Numbered from the stretch's first letter, positions 8,576-16,324 are shown. The stretch is DNA of 36,972 nt from Candidatus Giovannonibacteria bacterium (GCA_023266875.1 JAHFOJ010000003.1:38239-75210), one strand, 5' to 3'. Numbers and translations: made by a program. The notes: a model not told the origin generated them from the letters alone.

Positions 8576-10072
8576 ATGAAAGCGATTCCAAAAGAAATTC
8601 TCGAAGTAATATCCAAGCTTTGCAAAAATAATTTTGAAGCCTACTTAGTTGGTGGGTGTGTTCGTGATTTGCTTTTGGGAAATCCGCCAGCTGGCGGACC
8701 AAAAGATTGGGATATAACTACTAACGCGACGCCCGAAAAAATCCAAGAAATCTTTCCGGATAGTTTTTATGAAAATGAATATGGCACTGTCGGCGTTAAA
8801 ACAGGTTCAGAGGACGAAACGCTTGCTGTCGTGGAGGTTACCCCTTATCGAATTGAGGCAAAATATTCAGACAAGCGCCATCCAGACAAGGTGGAATTTT
8901 CAAAAAAACTGGAAGATGATTTAGGTCGCCGCGATTTTACTATAAATGCGCTTGCTATGGACTTAGGGAAGTCCGACTTCAAAGATGCTATGAGGTCGGA
9001 TTTCCGGATCGTAGATTTGTTTGGCGGCGAGGAAGATCTAAAGAAAAAAATAATCCGCGCGGTTGGCGATCCTGAAGAGCGGTTTCGGGAAGACGCGCTC
9101 CGTTTGATGAGGGCTGTTCGTTTCTCGGCGGAGCTCGATTTTGCAATTGAAGAGAAAACTATCAAAGCCATAAAAAACAACGCAGGCCTTTTGAAATTTA
9201 TCTCCAAAGAACGCGTCCGCGATGAATTCGTGAAAATTATAGAATCAGACTCCCCTGTTTTGGGGCTTGAGAAGCTCCGCGAGCTCGGTTTGCTTAAGGA
9301 ATTCATGCCGGAATTGCTTGAAGGATATGGCATTGGGCAGAATTTGCATCATATTTATACTGTCTGGGAACATAATTTGAAATCACTTGAGCACGCGGTT
9401 AGCGAAGGGTGGTCGCTTGATGTGAGAATGGCGGCTCTGTTACACGACGTCGGGAAACCTCGCGCGAAGCGGGGTGAGGGGAAATTTTCCACTTTCTACG
9501 GGCACGATATTGTTGGCGCGAAGATGGCGTATCAGATTTTAGAACGCCTGCGTTTTCCAAAAGAATTTATTGAAAAAGTGTCCAAATTAATCAGATATCA
9601 CCTTTTCTATTACAACGTGGACGAGGTTACGGAATCTTCAGTCAGGCGGCTTATCGCGAAAGTTGGCATAGAAGATATGGACGATCTGATAAAAGTGAGG
9701 ATTTGCGATAGGATTGGATCCGGAGTTCCCAAGGCAGAACCATATAAATTAAGGCACTTTCGCTTTATGGTTGAAAAACTCCAACGCGACCCGATTTCCG
9801 TCGGCATGTTAAAGGCGCGCGGCGAGGATGTGATGAGGGTTTGCAAAATTAGTCCGGGGCCGAGGATTGGGCGGATTTTATCCATTCTGCTCGACGAAGT
9901 CCTGGATGACCCGAAGAAAAACACTAAAAAATATCTTGATGAAAAAATTGCCAAACTCTGTCCCCTATCCGACCGCGAGCTTGCCGATTTAGCCAGGAAA
10001 GCGGAAGAGAAAAAAGTCTCACTGGAATCCGAAGAGATTGAAGAAATCAAGAAAAAGCATTACGTTAAATAA
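8576..10072 (+). CDS. cca: CCA tRNA nucleotidyltransferase with HD domain
   Basis: LVGGCVRDLLLG...DWDITTNATP, RRDFTINALAMD, EDALRLMRAVRF, HDVGKP HD motif. Confidence 0.95.
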   Translation: MKAIPKEILEVISKLCKNNFEAYLVGGCVRDLLLGNPPAGGPKDWDITTNATPEKIQEIFPDSFYENEYGTVGVKTGSEDETLAVVEVTPYRIEAKYSDKRHPDKVEFSKKLEDDLGRRDFTINALAMDLGKSDFKDAMRSDFRIVDLFGGEEDLKKKIIRAVGDPEERFREDALRLMRAVRFSAELDFAIEEKTIKAIKNNAGLLKFISKERVRDEFVKIIESDSPVLGLEKLRELGLLKEFMPELLEGYGIGQNLHHIYTVWEHNLKSLEHAVSEGWSLDVRMAALLHDVGKPRAKRGEGKFSTFYGHDIVGAKMAYQILERLRFPKEFIEKVSKLIRYHLFYYNVDEVTESSVRRLIAKVGIEDMDDLIKVRICDRIGSGVPKAEPYKLRHFRFMVEKLQRDPISVGMLKARGEDVMRVCKISPGPRIGRILSILLDEVLDDPKKNTKKYLDEKIAKLCPLSDRELADLARKAEEKKVSLESEEIEEIKKKHYVK

Positions 10073-10075
10073 GTT

Positions 10076-10146
10076 CGGGCTGTAGTATACCGGCAGTACG
10101 CACCCTTCGGGAGGGTGAAGACTGGGTTCAATTCCCAGCAGCCCGA
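10076..10146 (+). tRNA. tRNA-Pro(CGG)
   Basis: CGGGCTG/CAGCCCG acceptor with C1-G72; anticodon loop TTCGGGA; A73. Confidence 0.93.
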
Positions 10147-10170
10147 CAGGACTGATTAATTAAAAATTTA

Positions 10171-10241
10171 GGGCCTGTAGTTCAGTGGCAGAACACGGCA
10201 TTCGCATTGCCGGGACGGGGATTCGATTTCCCCCAGGTCCA
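10171..10241 (+). tRNA. tRNA-Ala(CGC)
   Basis: Acceptor GGGCCTG/CAGGTCC has the G3-U70 alanine identity pair; loop TTCGCAT. Confidence 0.93.
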
Positions 10242-10337
10242 CAATTCAAAACTTTTTAAAAAACTTGCGCTATATTTTAATTTTTGCTTTAGTTACACTA
10301 AAGTTTCTTGTGTTCATGCCAATTTTGAGGAGGAACA

Positions 10338-11081
10338 ATGGAATCACTTATTCATTTCGGTAAGCGTCACAAAATTTTTACGGCCATGTCTTTGAGAAAG
10401 CATGGTCCCATGGGGAAAATAACTGACTTGCAGACTTCGGGCATCCAGAGATTAAGGCGTTTTTTGTGGGGTTATGACATTTCACATTATCGAGTCGTCG
10501 TTCCAAAAGAGATGCAAACCGCCAATGTTTGCGCCGTTACTTATAGGGAGGGCGGATCAATAGTCAGCTTTGACGGCAAAAAAAGTGAGTCTGGTGTTGA
10601 CGGATTAATAACGTCAGATTGCGGACTTTTTCTTACCACTTATGCCCGTGATTGTTTGGTTCTTTTGGGAGTTGATTTAAAAAGAGGTGTTATTTTCAAT
10701 GCCCATGCCGGCTGGCTCGGCCTTAAGAATAGATTGCCAACGGCGCTTGTGAGTTCTCTACTTAATTACGGCTCAAGCCTTGCCGATATTCATTTATGGA
10801 TAGGCCCGACAGTGCACTGGCAATGCTACGAATTCTTAAGGAAGGATGCCGAGAAACTTTTTCCTGGTTATGGAGAATTTGTAAAGCCGCACGAAAGCGA
10901 TGAAGAAAAAATTTTTCTGGATCTCCGTGGGATATGCATTCGGCAACTTTTAACTGCCGGACTCCCAATGGGGAACATTAGTTACAGCACTTGTTGCACT
11001 ATGCATAATCAGAAACTTTTCTCGCATCGTGGTGGCGATGGATCTGGCTACAATATGGCTTTTGTCGTAGGGCGGCCATAA
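10338..11081 (+). CDS. Laccase-domain (YfiH/PgeF-like) purine nucleoside phosphorylase/polyphenol oxidase family
   Basis: TYARDCLVLLGVD, NAHAGWLGLKN, IGPTVHWQCYEF, CTMHNQKLFSHRGG; GAGGAGGAACA ribosome-binding site. Confidence 0.88.
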   Translation: MESLIHFGKRHKIFTAMSLRKHGPMGKITDLQTSGIQRLRRFLWGYDISHYRVVVPKEMQTANVCAVTYREGGSIVSFDGKKSESGVDGLITSDCGLFLTTYARDCLVLLGVDLKRGVIFNAHAGWLGLKNRLPTALVSSLLNYGSSLADIHLWIGPTVHWQCYEFLRKDAEKLFPGYGEFVKPHESDEEKIFLDLRGICIRQLLTAGLPMGNISYSTCCTMHNQKLFSHRGGDGSGYNMAFVVGRP

Positions 11082-11098
11082 TTAGGCGAAAAGAGAAC

Positions 11099-11136
11099 AA
11101 AAGGTTCGGGACTTTACCCTTCCGGACCTTTTTTGT
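11099..11136 (+). terminator. Rho-independent terminator
   Basis: AAAAGGTTCGGG...CTTCCGGACCTTTTTTG stem plus T-tract. Confidence 0.85.
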
Positions 11137-11165
11137 TTCAAATTTTTGTGCGAGAATGAGAAACT

Positions 11166-11714
11166 ATGAAATTGCTGGATTTTGATACAAGAGAAGCTCC
11201 GATATCATTTATTGATCTTGAAATGACGGGACTTGAGAGCGCTAAGCATGAAATAATCGAAATAGGCCTTGTTAAAGCATCACAGCCGGATCTGGAAATA
11301 ATAGAAAAGTGGGAGATAAGAGTTAAGCCGGAGCAGCTGGAAACATCTGACCCGGAAGCATTAAAAGTTGCGCAATACGATAAAGAAAAATGGCAAAACG
11401 CTGTTTCCCTATTTGAAGCCATGAACATTCTCGCTCTAAAAATTGACAGAACTATATTGGCAGGGTGGAATGTAGCTACCGACTATTCATTTCTCGACCA
11501 AGCATTTAGCAAAACAGGTATACAGCTAAATTTCTTTAAACACATACTGGACATAAATTCATATACCAAAGCAAGACTCAATATGAGTTGGGGATCTGGT
11601 GGGTTAAGCAATACATGCAAGAAACTTGGTGTTACACGTGAAAACGAGCATACTGCTCTGTCAGACGCACTTGCTACTTATGAAATTTATCGTATTTGCG
11701 TCAACAATGGCTAG
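11166..11714 (+). CDS. DEDDh 3'-5' exonuclease (DnaQ/RNase T superfamily)
   Basis: ISFIDLEMTGLESAKHEIIEIGLV ... GWNVATDYSFLDQAF ... NEHTALSDALATYEIY. Confidence 0.9.
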   Translation: MKLLDFDTREAPISFIDLEMTGLESAKHEIIEIGLVKASQPDLEIIEKWEIRVKPEQLETSDPEALKVAQYDKEKWQNAVSLFEAMNILALKIDRTILAGWNVATDYSFLDQAFSKTGIQLNFFKHILDINSYTKARLNMSWGSGGLSNTCKKLGVTRENEHTALSDALATYEIYRICVNNG

Positions 11715-11967
11715 AATTATAAGTTTCACGTGTAACTTACTTATTAATCAACTGTTTCACAATAGTTTCACGGCTATTAATTACGGATCTATATGTTGCA
11801 CGTGAAACACATGAACCATGCCTTCTGAAAAAAGAAAACTTGGAGACATCTGTGAAACTATTGCTGTGAAACATCTCGTGAAACACACCTACACGATTAT
11901 TGGTCGTAATTATCAAAAAAAATGGGGCGAGATAGATATAATAGCCACAAGTGTTTCACGTGACACT
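11630..11967. promoter_or_regulatory. Cluster of parS-like sites (11630-11645, 11722-11737, 11794-11809, 11952-11967) plus half-sites
   Basis: TGTTGCACGTGAAACA at 11794 matches TGTTNCACGTGAAACA exactly; the three others share the CACGTG core and GTT/AAC-type arms. Confidence 0.7.
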
Positions 11968-12207
11968 AATAAATTGCACTTTATTGAAGTTAAAGGTGCA
12001 AAGGTACGGCTTGATATAAATGTTAGGCCGGAGGTAAATATGAGTGATTTTAAGAAGAAAAGGTTATGGCGGGCTATACAATCATGGTTTATCGATAATC
12101 CGACTTATAACGAAATCGATTGGCAAATTGATGTAGCGGCGGTATTATTGTTTCCTGAAAGAAAAACAGTAAGGATTAGATGGATTAGAAATATAATTAT
12201 AGAATAA
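11818..12207 (+). CDS. YraN/UPF0102-like endonuclease-fold protein
   Basis: KRKLGDICETIAVKHL...GRNYQKKWGEIDIIA...LHFIEVKGAK. Confidence 0.88.
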   Translation: MPSEKRKLGDICETIAVKHLVKHTYTIIGRNYQKKWGEIDIIATSVSRDTNKLHFIEVKGAKVRLDINVRPEVNMSDFKKKRLWRAIQSWFIDNPTYNEIDWQIDVAAVLLFPERKTVRIRWIRNIIIE

Positions 12208-12254
12208 ATCGATATTTCGGGCTGGAGTATGTTGGTAGTACACCTGCTTCTTGC

Positions 12255-12361
12255 CCAGCCGTATTTTTAACGGAGAGTAGTATAGTGGCAGTACACGTGC
12301 TTTGGGAGCACGTAGTCCGGGTTCGATTCCCGGCTCTCCGACAGAGGGAAAATACAGCTGG
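12255..12361. repeat. Inverted-repeat-bounded segment (CCAGCCGTATTTT / AAAATACAGCTGG) enclosing tRNA-Pro(TGG)
   Basis: Arms 12255-12267 and 12349-12361 pair at 12 of 13 positions; arm shared with 17227-17327. Confidence 0.75.
12271..12341 (+). tRNA. tRNA-Pro(TGG), nested
   Basis: CGGAGAG/CTCTCCG acceptor; anticodon arm CGTGC-TTTGGGA-GCACG; T arm CCGGG-TTCGATT-CCCGG; A73. Confidence 0.95.
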
Positions 12362-12404
12362 ATGAAGGAGCAGGTAGACTGGGTTCGATCCCCAGCAGCC
12401 CGAC

Positions 12405-13145
12405 ATGCAAAATCTGGCTCTTGAAGTCCAAAATTTAGTTAAAAGATACGGCGACAAAACCGCCGTTGATGGAATCTCTTTTGAAATTAAAAAAGGGGAT
12501 TTTTTTGGTTTTCTGGGACCGAATGGGGCGGGGAAGACATCGACTATTAGCTGTATTACCGGAACGGCAACCATAACCTCAGGGGAAATTAAAGTTTTTG
12601 GGTTTGATGTTGTTCGGGATTATCGCGAAGCACGAAAGAAAATCGGAATTTCCCCGCAGGAGTTTAATGTTGATATTTTTGCGAAACCGAAAGATATTTT
12701 ATATTTTGTCGGTGGATATTTCGGGCTTCCCAAAAGAGAAAGATTAAAAAGAATTGACGAAGTAGCAGAAGAGCTTGGCCTGAAAGATTATATGGATACC
12801 ACTTTTCGCGCTCTCTCCGGAGGATATAAAAGGCGGATTATGCTCGCGCGCGCTTTGATCCATAACCCGGATTTGTTGATTTTGGACGAACCGACAGCCG
12901 GAGTCGATGTCGAGTTGAGGCACGACTTATGGCGGATTTTGACCGACCTGAACAAGAAAGGCAAAACTATTTTGCTAACAACGCATTATCTCGAAGAAGC
13001 CCAGCGTCTCTGCGACCGGATTGGGATTATATTTGGCGGGAAAATTGTCTCGCTCGAATCCAAGGACGAGCTGATTAAAGACGGCAAATCCATTGAGGAT
13101 CATTATTTAGCGCAAGTTGGAGCGAAAAACGGAGCGGCATTTTGA
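12405..13145 (+). CDS. ABC transporter ATP-binding protein (ABC-2 exporter type)
   Basis: GPNGAGKTS Walker A, LSGGYKRR signature, LLILDEPTAGVD Walker B. Confidence 0.95.
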   Translation: MQNLALEVQNLVKRYGDKTAVDGISFEIKKGDFFGFLGPNGAGKTSTISCITGTATITSGEIKVFGFDVVRDYREARKKIGISPQEFNVDIFAKPKDILYFVGGYFGLPKRERLKRIDEVAEELGLKDYMDTTFRALSGGYKRRIMLARALIHNPDLLILDEPTAGVDVELRHDLWRILTDLNKKGKTILLTTHYLEEAQRLCDRIGIIFGGKIVSLESKDELIKDGKSIEDHYLAQVGAKNGAAF

Positions 13146-13180
13146 CTTTTATTCTCCAAGCGCGTAAACTTTAGATAATT

Positions 13181-13435
13181 ATGAAGAACTACACGTATCG
13201 CATAATCATAGAGCCGGATGAAGGAAAAACTTTCCATGCTTATGTTCCCGCGCTTCCTGGTTGTCACACTTGGGGAGAAAATTTTGAAGAAGCCCGCGAG
13301 AATATCCGCGATGCAATTGATGCTTATATAAGAAGTCTTGCAAAAGACGGCGAGAATATTCCTTTGGATCGCGGAGTGGAAATAGTGGAAACCATATCTG
13401 CCTCACGGCCCAGAAAATCTCTTTCTCATGCCTAA
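13181..13435 (+). CDS. HicB-like antitoxin
   Basis: YRIIIEPDEGKTFHAYVPALPGCHTWGENFEEARENIRDAIDAYI HicB fold motif; overlaps the HicA ORF. Confidence 0.88.
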   Translation: MKNYTYRIIIEPDEGKTFHAYVPALPGCHTWGENFEEARENIRDAIDAYIRSLAKDGENIPLDRGVEIVETISASRPRKSLSHA

Positions 13436-13661
13436 AATTCCTCAGATTAAAGATCGGGAACTAATCCGAGTTTTAAAGAAACTCGGATTTTTTGAGCACC
13501 CGGAGCGCGGCACATCTCATCTTGTTTTCGCTCATCAGGACGGAAGGCGCACCACTGTATCTCGCCATCCCGGCAAGAATATTCCGAAAGGGACGCTACG
13601 CGCCATTATTCGTGATATTAATATATCTCCTGAAGAATTTATTAAACTTTTAAAACTGTAA
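13428..13661 (+). CDS. HicA-like mRNA interferase toxin
   Basis: RELIRVLKKLGFFEHPERGTSHLVFAHQDGRRTTVSRHPGKNIPKGTLRAIIRDINIS. Confidence 0.9.
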   Translation: MPKIPQIKDRELIRVLKKLGFFEHPERGTSHLVFAHQDGRRTTVSRHPGKNIPKGTLRAIIRDINISPEEFIKLLKL

Positions 13662-13682
13662 CTTTTTCAAGAAAGTTTTTTT

Positions 13683-13952
13683 GTGTTTGATAATATATCA
13701 AAACGACTCAAAAAGAAATGCTCTGTTTGTTCAAGAAAGATAAATGTAATTATCTATAAAAATTTTACCTACCGTGGCGGCCATTATTTCGGCAAAATTC
13801 CCTTACATACCAAGAAAGAACTTGGTCTATCACTAAAAGCCGGTGTAAAAGAAGTTAAGGTCGCTGGTAAGATAATCCGTGTGTTGAAAAATGATCCCAA
13901 ACCTTACTCATATGCCGAATATTGGGAGTGTCCCAAGTGCTATTGGAAGTAA
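13683..13952 (+). CDS. Small zinc-ribbon-like protein (CSVC ... CPKC)
   Basis: 89 aa with CxxC pairs at both ends; GTG start; terminator immediately downstream. Confidence 0.6.
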   Translation: MFDNISKRLKKKCSVCSRKINVIIYKNFTYRGGHYFGKIPLHTKKELGLSLKAGVKEVKVAGKIIRVLKNDPKPYSYAEYWECPKCYWK

Positions 13953-13961
13953 AAACAAAAA

Positions 13962-13996
13962 AGCCCGTTGATGTTTCCATCGCGGGGTTTTTTGTT
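13962..13996. terminator. Bidirectional rho-independent terminator
   Basis: AAAAAAGCCCGTTGATG-TTTC-CATCGCGGGGTTTTTTG; T-tract on both strands. Confidence 0.85.
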
Positions 13997-14195
13997 GTTG
14001 CACCTTGTTCCATCATTCGATAGAACCTTCGCATTTCGCGAAGCTCGGGAGGATTTTCCCGAGAGCGCCGTTTTAATCTTTCGATTCTGCCCAACGCCGA
14101 GGCAGTTTGCCTAGTTTTACGACATAGGCTTGTCGTTCCCCGGGGTTTTGGCCTCTGGGGTGACGGCCTTGCGCTGCGGTCTCGCCCGGGCTTAT
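13962..14195 (-). ncRNA. Candidate structured RNA downstream of the 135-aa ORF
   Basis: Contiguous perfect-stem hairpins 14007-14026, 14027-14043, 14044-14063; further stems 14100-14112 and 14119-14136; ends at the terminator. Confidence 0.5.
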
Positions 14196-14603
14196 TTATT
14201 CACCCGGATCCCCGCTCACGTTTGCGCTGACGTCATCACAGAATTTTGAAAATTCCGTGAGGCACATCATTCGGTGGAAGACGAGTTCTCCATTTACCGA
14301 AAACTCTCGCATCCCTTCATAGCGCCTCCAATAATACGAATCGTATACAAGGAAGCGACAAGGAACTGAACGAAGAGTCTCAATAAATAATGAACTCAGC
14401 TTTGTTTTCACCTCTTCGGTGAAAATTCCACTTGTTCCTCCGAGATCGCGGTTTAGAGTGAAAGGGTCAAATATTACAATTTCGACTCCCCCCTTCTTTA
14501 TTCTCTTTACCGTATCCTCGATGGAATCCGAATACTTTGCACCCAGCTTTTTGAACTGTCGATCGATACCGAGTAAGCCAGTGCCTGATTCTATAATATT
14601 CAT
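14196..14603 (-). CDS. Hypothetical protein, 135 aa
   Basis: AGGAGGACTTATG start context plus consensus promoter upstream at 14661-14689. Confidence 0.75.
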   Translation of the reverse strand: MNIIESGTGLLGIDRQFKKLGAKYSDSIEDTVKRIKKGGVEIVIFDPFTLNRDLGGTSGIFTEEVKTKLSSLFIETLRSVPCRFLVYDSYYWRRYEGMREFSVNGELVFHRMMCLTEFSKFCDDVSANVSGDPGE

Positions 14604-14660
14604 AAGTCCTCCTGTTGAGTTTGAAATTTAGTAAGAACTGTTTTTTGACTTTCTATGGAC

Positions 14661-14689
14661 AGTATAGCATAGTGAATATTATATGTCAA
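14661..14689 (-). promoter_or_regulatory. Sigma70-type promoter for the 135-aa gene
   Basis: TTGACA - 17 nt - TATACT on the minus strand. Confidence 0.8.
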
Positions 14690-14748
14690 GCATTTAAAAC
14701 AAAATAAGCATTATATAACAAGGTTATATTAAATTCTGTGGAATAGAG

Positions 14749-14777
14749 TTGACACAATCTAAAAACTCGCCTAATAT
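14749..14777 (+). promoter_or_regulatory. Sigma70-type promoter for the TrmB-like gene, probably giving leaderless mRNA
   Basis: TTGACA - 17 nt - TAATAT, with the ATG starting 9 nt after the -10. Confidence 0.8.
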
Positions 14778-14785
14778 AAAGGTAT

Positions 14786-15553
14786 ATGGAGGAAACACTA
14801 ATTGGCGCAGGTTTATCCGAAAACGAAGCTAAAATTTACTTGGCGCTTTTAGAATTAGGGAAGGGAACTGTTTCAGAGATAACCCGGAAAGCGAATTTGA
14901 ACCGCACGACGGGATATGATGTATTGGATGGATTGGTTAATAAAGGACTTGCAAGTGTTTCTGGGAAAGAGCCGAAGCAGGAATACGTTGCGGAATCACC
15001 GGACAAGCTTGAAATATTGCTAAAACAGACGGCGAGCAAAGCAGAGAAAAATTTGGAGGAAGTAAAAGCGGCTATCCCAGAATTAAAATCCATGCATAAT
15101 GTCGCAGGGCGGCCGAAGGTAAGATTTTATGAGGGGACATCGGGGCTCGTTGAAGTTTATGAAGATACACTTACTTCTCATGAACCAATTCGGGCGTATG
15201 CTACGGTTGATGATATGCATCGAGCCTTGCCGAATTATTTTCCAAAATATTATGAGAGGCGCGCAGGAAAAGGGATTGCGATTAAGGCGATAATTCCTGC
15301 CACCGAAATCGGGAAGGAGCGCGCGGCTTTGGACAAAGAAGAAATGCGCGAGACGGCATTGATTCCGCCTGATAAATATTATTTTTCGCCGGAGATCAAC
15401 ATTTATGACGATAAAGTGATGATTGCTTCTTGGCGCGAAAAACTTGGGATTATTATACAAAGTGCGGAAATCGCGGATGCTATGAAAAAAATCCATGATT
15501 TGGCGTGGGCGGAAGCGAAGCGTCTGGATAAAGACGAGCAAAATAGTTTATAA
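14786..15553 (+). CDS. TrmB-family HTH transcriptional regulator
   Basis: GLSENEAKIYLALLELGKGTVSEITRKANLNRTTGYDVLDGLVNKGL. Confidence 0.9.
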   Translation: MEETLIGAGLSENEAKIYLALLELGKGTVSEITRKANLNRTTGYDVLDGLVNKGLASVSGKEPKQEYVAESPDKLEILLKQTASKAEKNLEEVKAAIPELKSMHNVAGRPKVRFYEGTSGLVEVYEDTLTSHEPIRAYATVDDMHRALPNYFPKYYERRAGKGIAIKAIIPATEIGKERAALDKEEMRETALIPPDKYYFSPEINIYDDKVMIASWREKLGIIIQSAEIADAMKKIHDLAWAEAKRLDKDEQNSL

Positions 15554-15562
15554 TCAATATTC

Positions 15563-16324
15563 ATGAACTTTATCGGGCTACAAACATTTATACTTGAGGA
15601 GTTGGGGAGAGTGAGGCGGGTCTGGATTCAGACTTTAATCGCGCCTTGGATTTCCGCGCTTTTGTATATTTTGGTTTTTGGGCAGATTGTCGGGCGGAGA
15701 ATCGGAATTATAAGCGGAGTTTCGTATATTGATTTCGTCGTGCCGGGACTTTTAATGTTAAACGTGATGCAATCAGCTTTCGGGCAGACATCGAGCTCTC
15801 TTTATTTCCAGCGCTTCGCGAAACACATCGAAGAAATTCTTGTGGCGCCGCTTTCATATATAGAAATGATTTCGGGATATATAGTTGGGGGAATTGTTCG
15901 GGGGCTTTTGGTCGCGGCGGGTGTTTATGGTATTGCGCTCATTTTTACAGTCACGAGCATCACGCACTTAGCCCTTTTCATTTTTTATGCTATCGCGGTG
16001 GCGCTGATTTTTTCGCTCGCCGGGCTCCTGATTGGGCTCTGGTCAGAAAGCTTTGAACAACTTATGATCCCGCAAACATTCGTTATTATGCCGCTGACTT
16101 TTTTGGGTGGGCTTTTTTCATCGATCCACATGCTTCCCGAGCGGTTTCAATTTTTAGTGCGCTTGAATCCTATTTTCTATTTCGTCGATGGGCTTCGATA
16201 TTCGATGGTCGGGATTTCGGAATCAAACCGTATGTATGGAATAGCTTTAATTTTTGCGCTTATCATCGGACTTGGCTTTTGGGTCTGGTATTTGTTTAAG
16301 AGGGGATATAAAATAAGAACTTGA
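15563..16324 (+). CDS. ABC-2 type transporter permease
   Basis: Six hydrophobic segments; FVVPGLLMLNVMQSAFGQTSSSLYFQRF ... FLGGLFSSIHMLPERFQFLVRLNPIFYFVDGLRYSMVG. Confidence 0.92.
   Translation: MNFIGLQTFILEELGRVRRVWIQTLIAPWISALLYILVFGQIVGRRIGIISGVSYIDFVVPGLLMLNVMQSAFGQTSSSLYFQRFAKHIEEILVAPLSYIEMISGYIVGGIVRGLLVAAGVYGIALIFTVTSITHLALFIFYAIAVALIFSLAGLLIGLWSESFEQLMIPQTFVIMPLTFLGGLFSSIHMLPERFQFLVRLNPIFYFVDGLRYSMVGISESNRMYGIALIFALIIGLGFWVWYLFKRGYKIRT

Larger units (their letters stand above)
12218..12403 (+). tRNA. Interrupted tRNA gene (Pro-like acceptor); anticodon loop split by a ~115-bp insert that contains a second tRNA
   Basis: CGGGCTG/CAGCCCG acceptor, D arm GTATGTTGGTAGTAC, anticodon stem CCTGC (12243-12247)/GCAGG (12370-12374), T arm CTGGG-TTCGATC-CCCAG, A73. 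Removing the insert leaves ~71 nt, the same length as the other Pro tRNAs. Could be a pseudogene (G8, G14). Confidence 0.75.

Noticed and set aside
12288-12316. CACGTG core and GCACG repeats in the 12.29-12.32 kb region as another parS site
   Set aside because: They are the anticodon stem of tRNA-Pro(TGG) (ACGTGC...GCACGT) and lack GTT/AAC arms.
12250-12369. Group I intron or archaeal BHB intron in the outer tRNA
   Set aside because: The insert is ~115 bp, of which 71 bp is another tRNA, which is too small for a group I core. The flanking helices do not give the 3-nt bulge / 4-bp helix / 3-nt bulge pattern.
13855-14094. 79-aa minus-strand ORF across the terminator and structured region
   Set aside because: It crosses a rho-independent terminator and overlaps the zinc-ribbon CDS; composition reflects RNA structure rather than protein.
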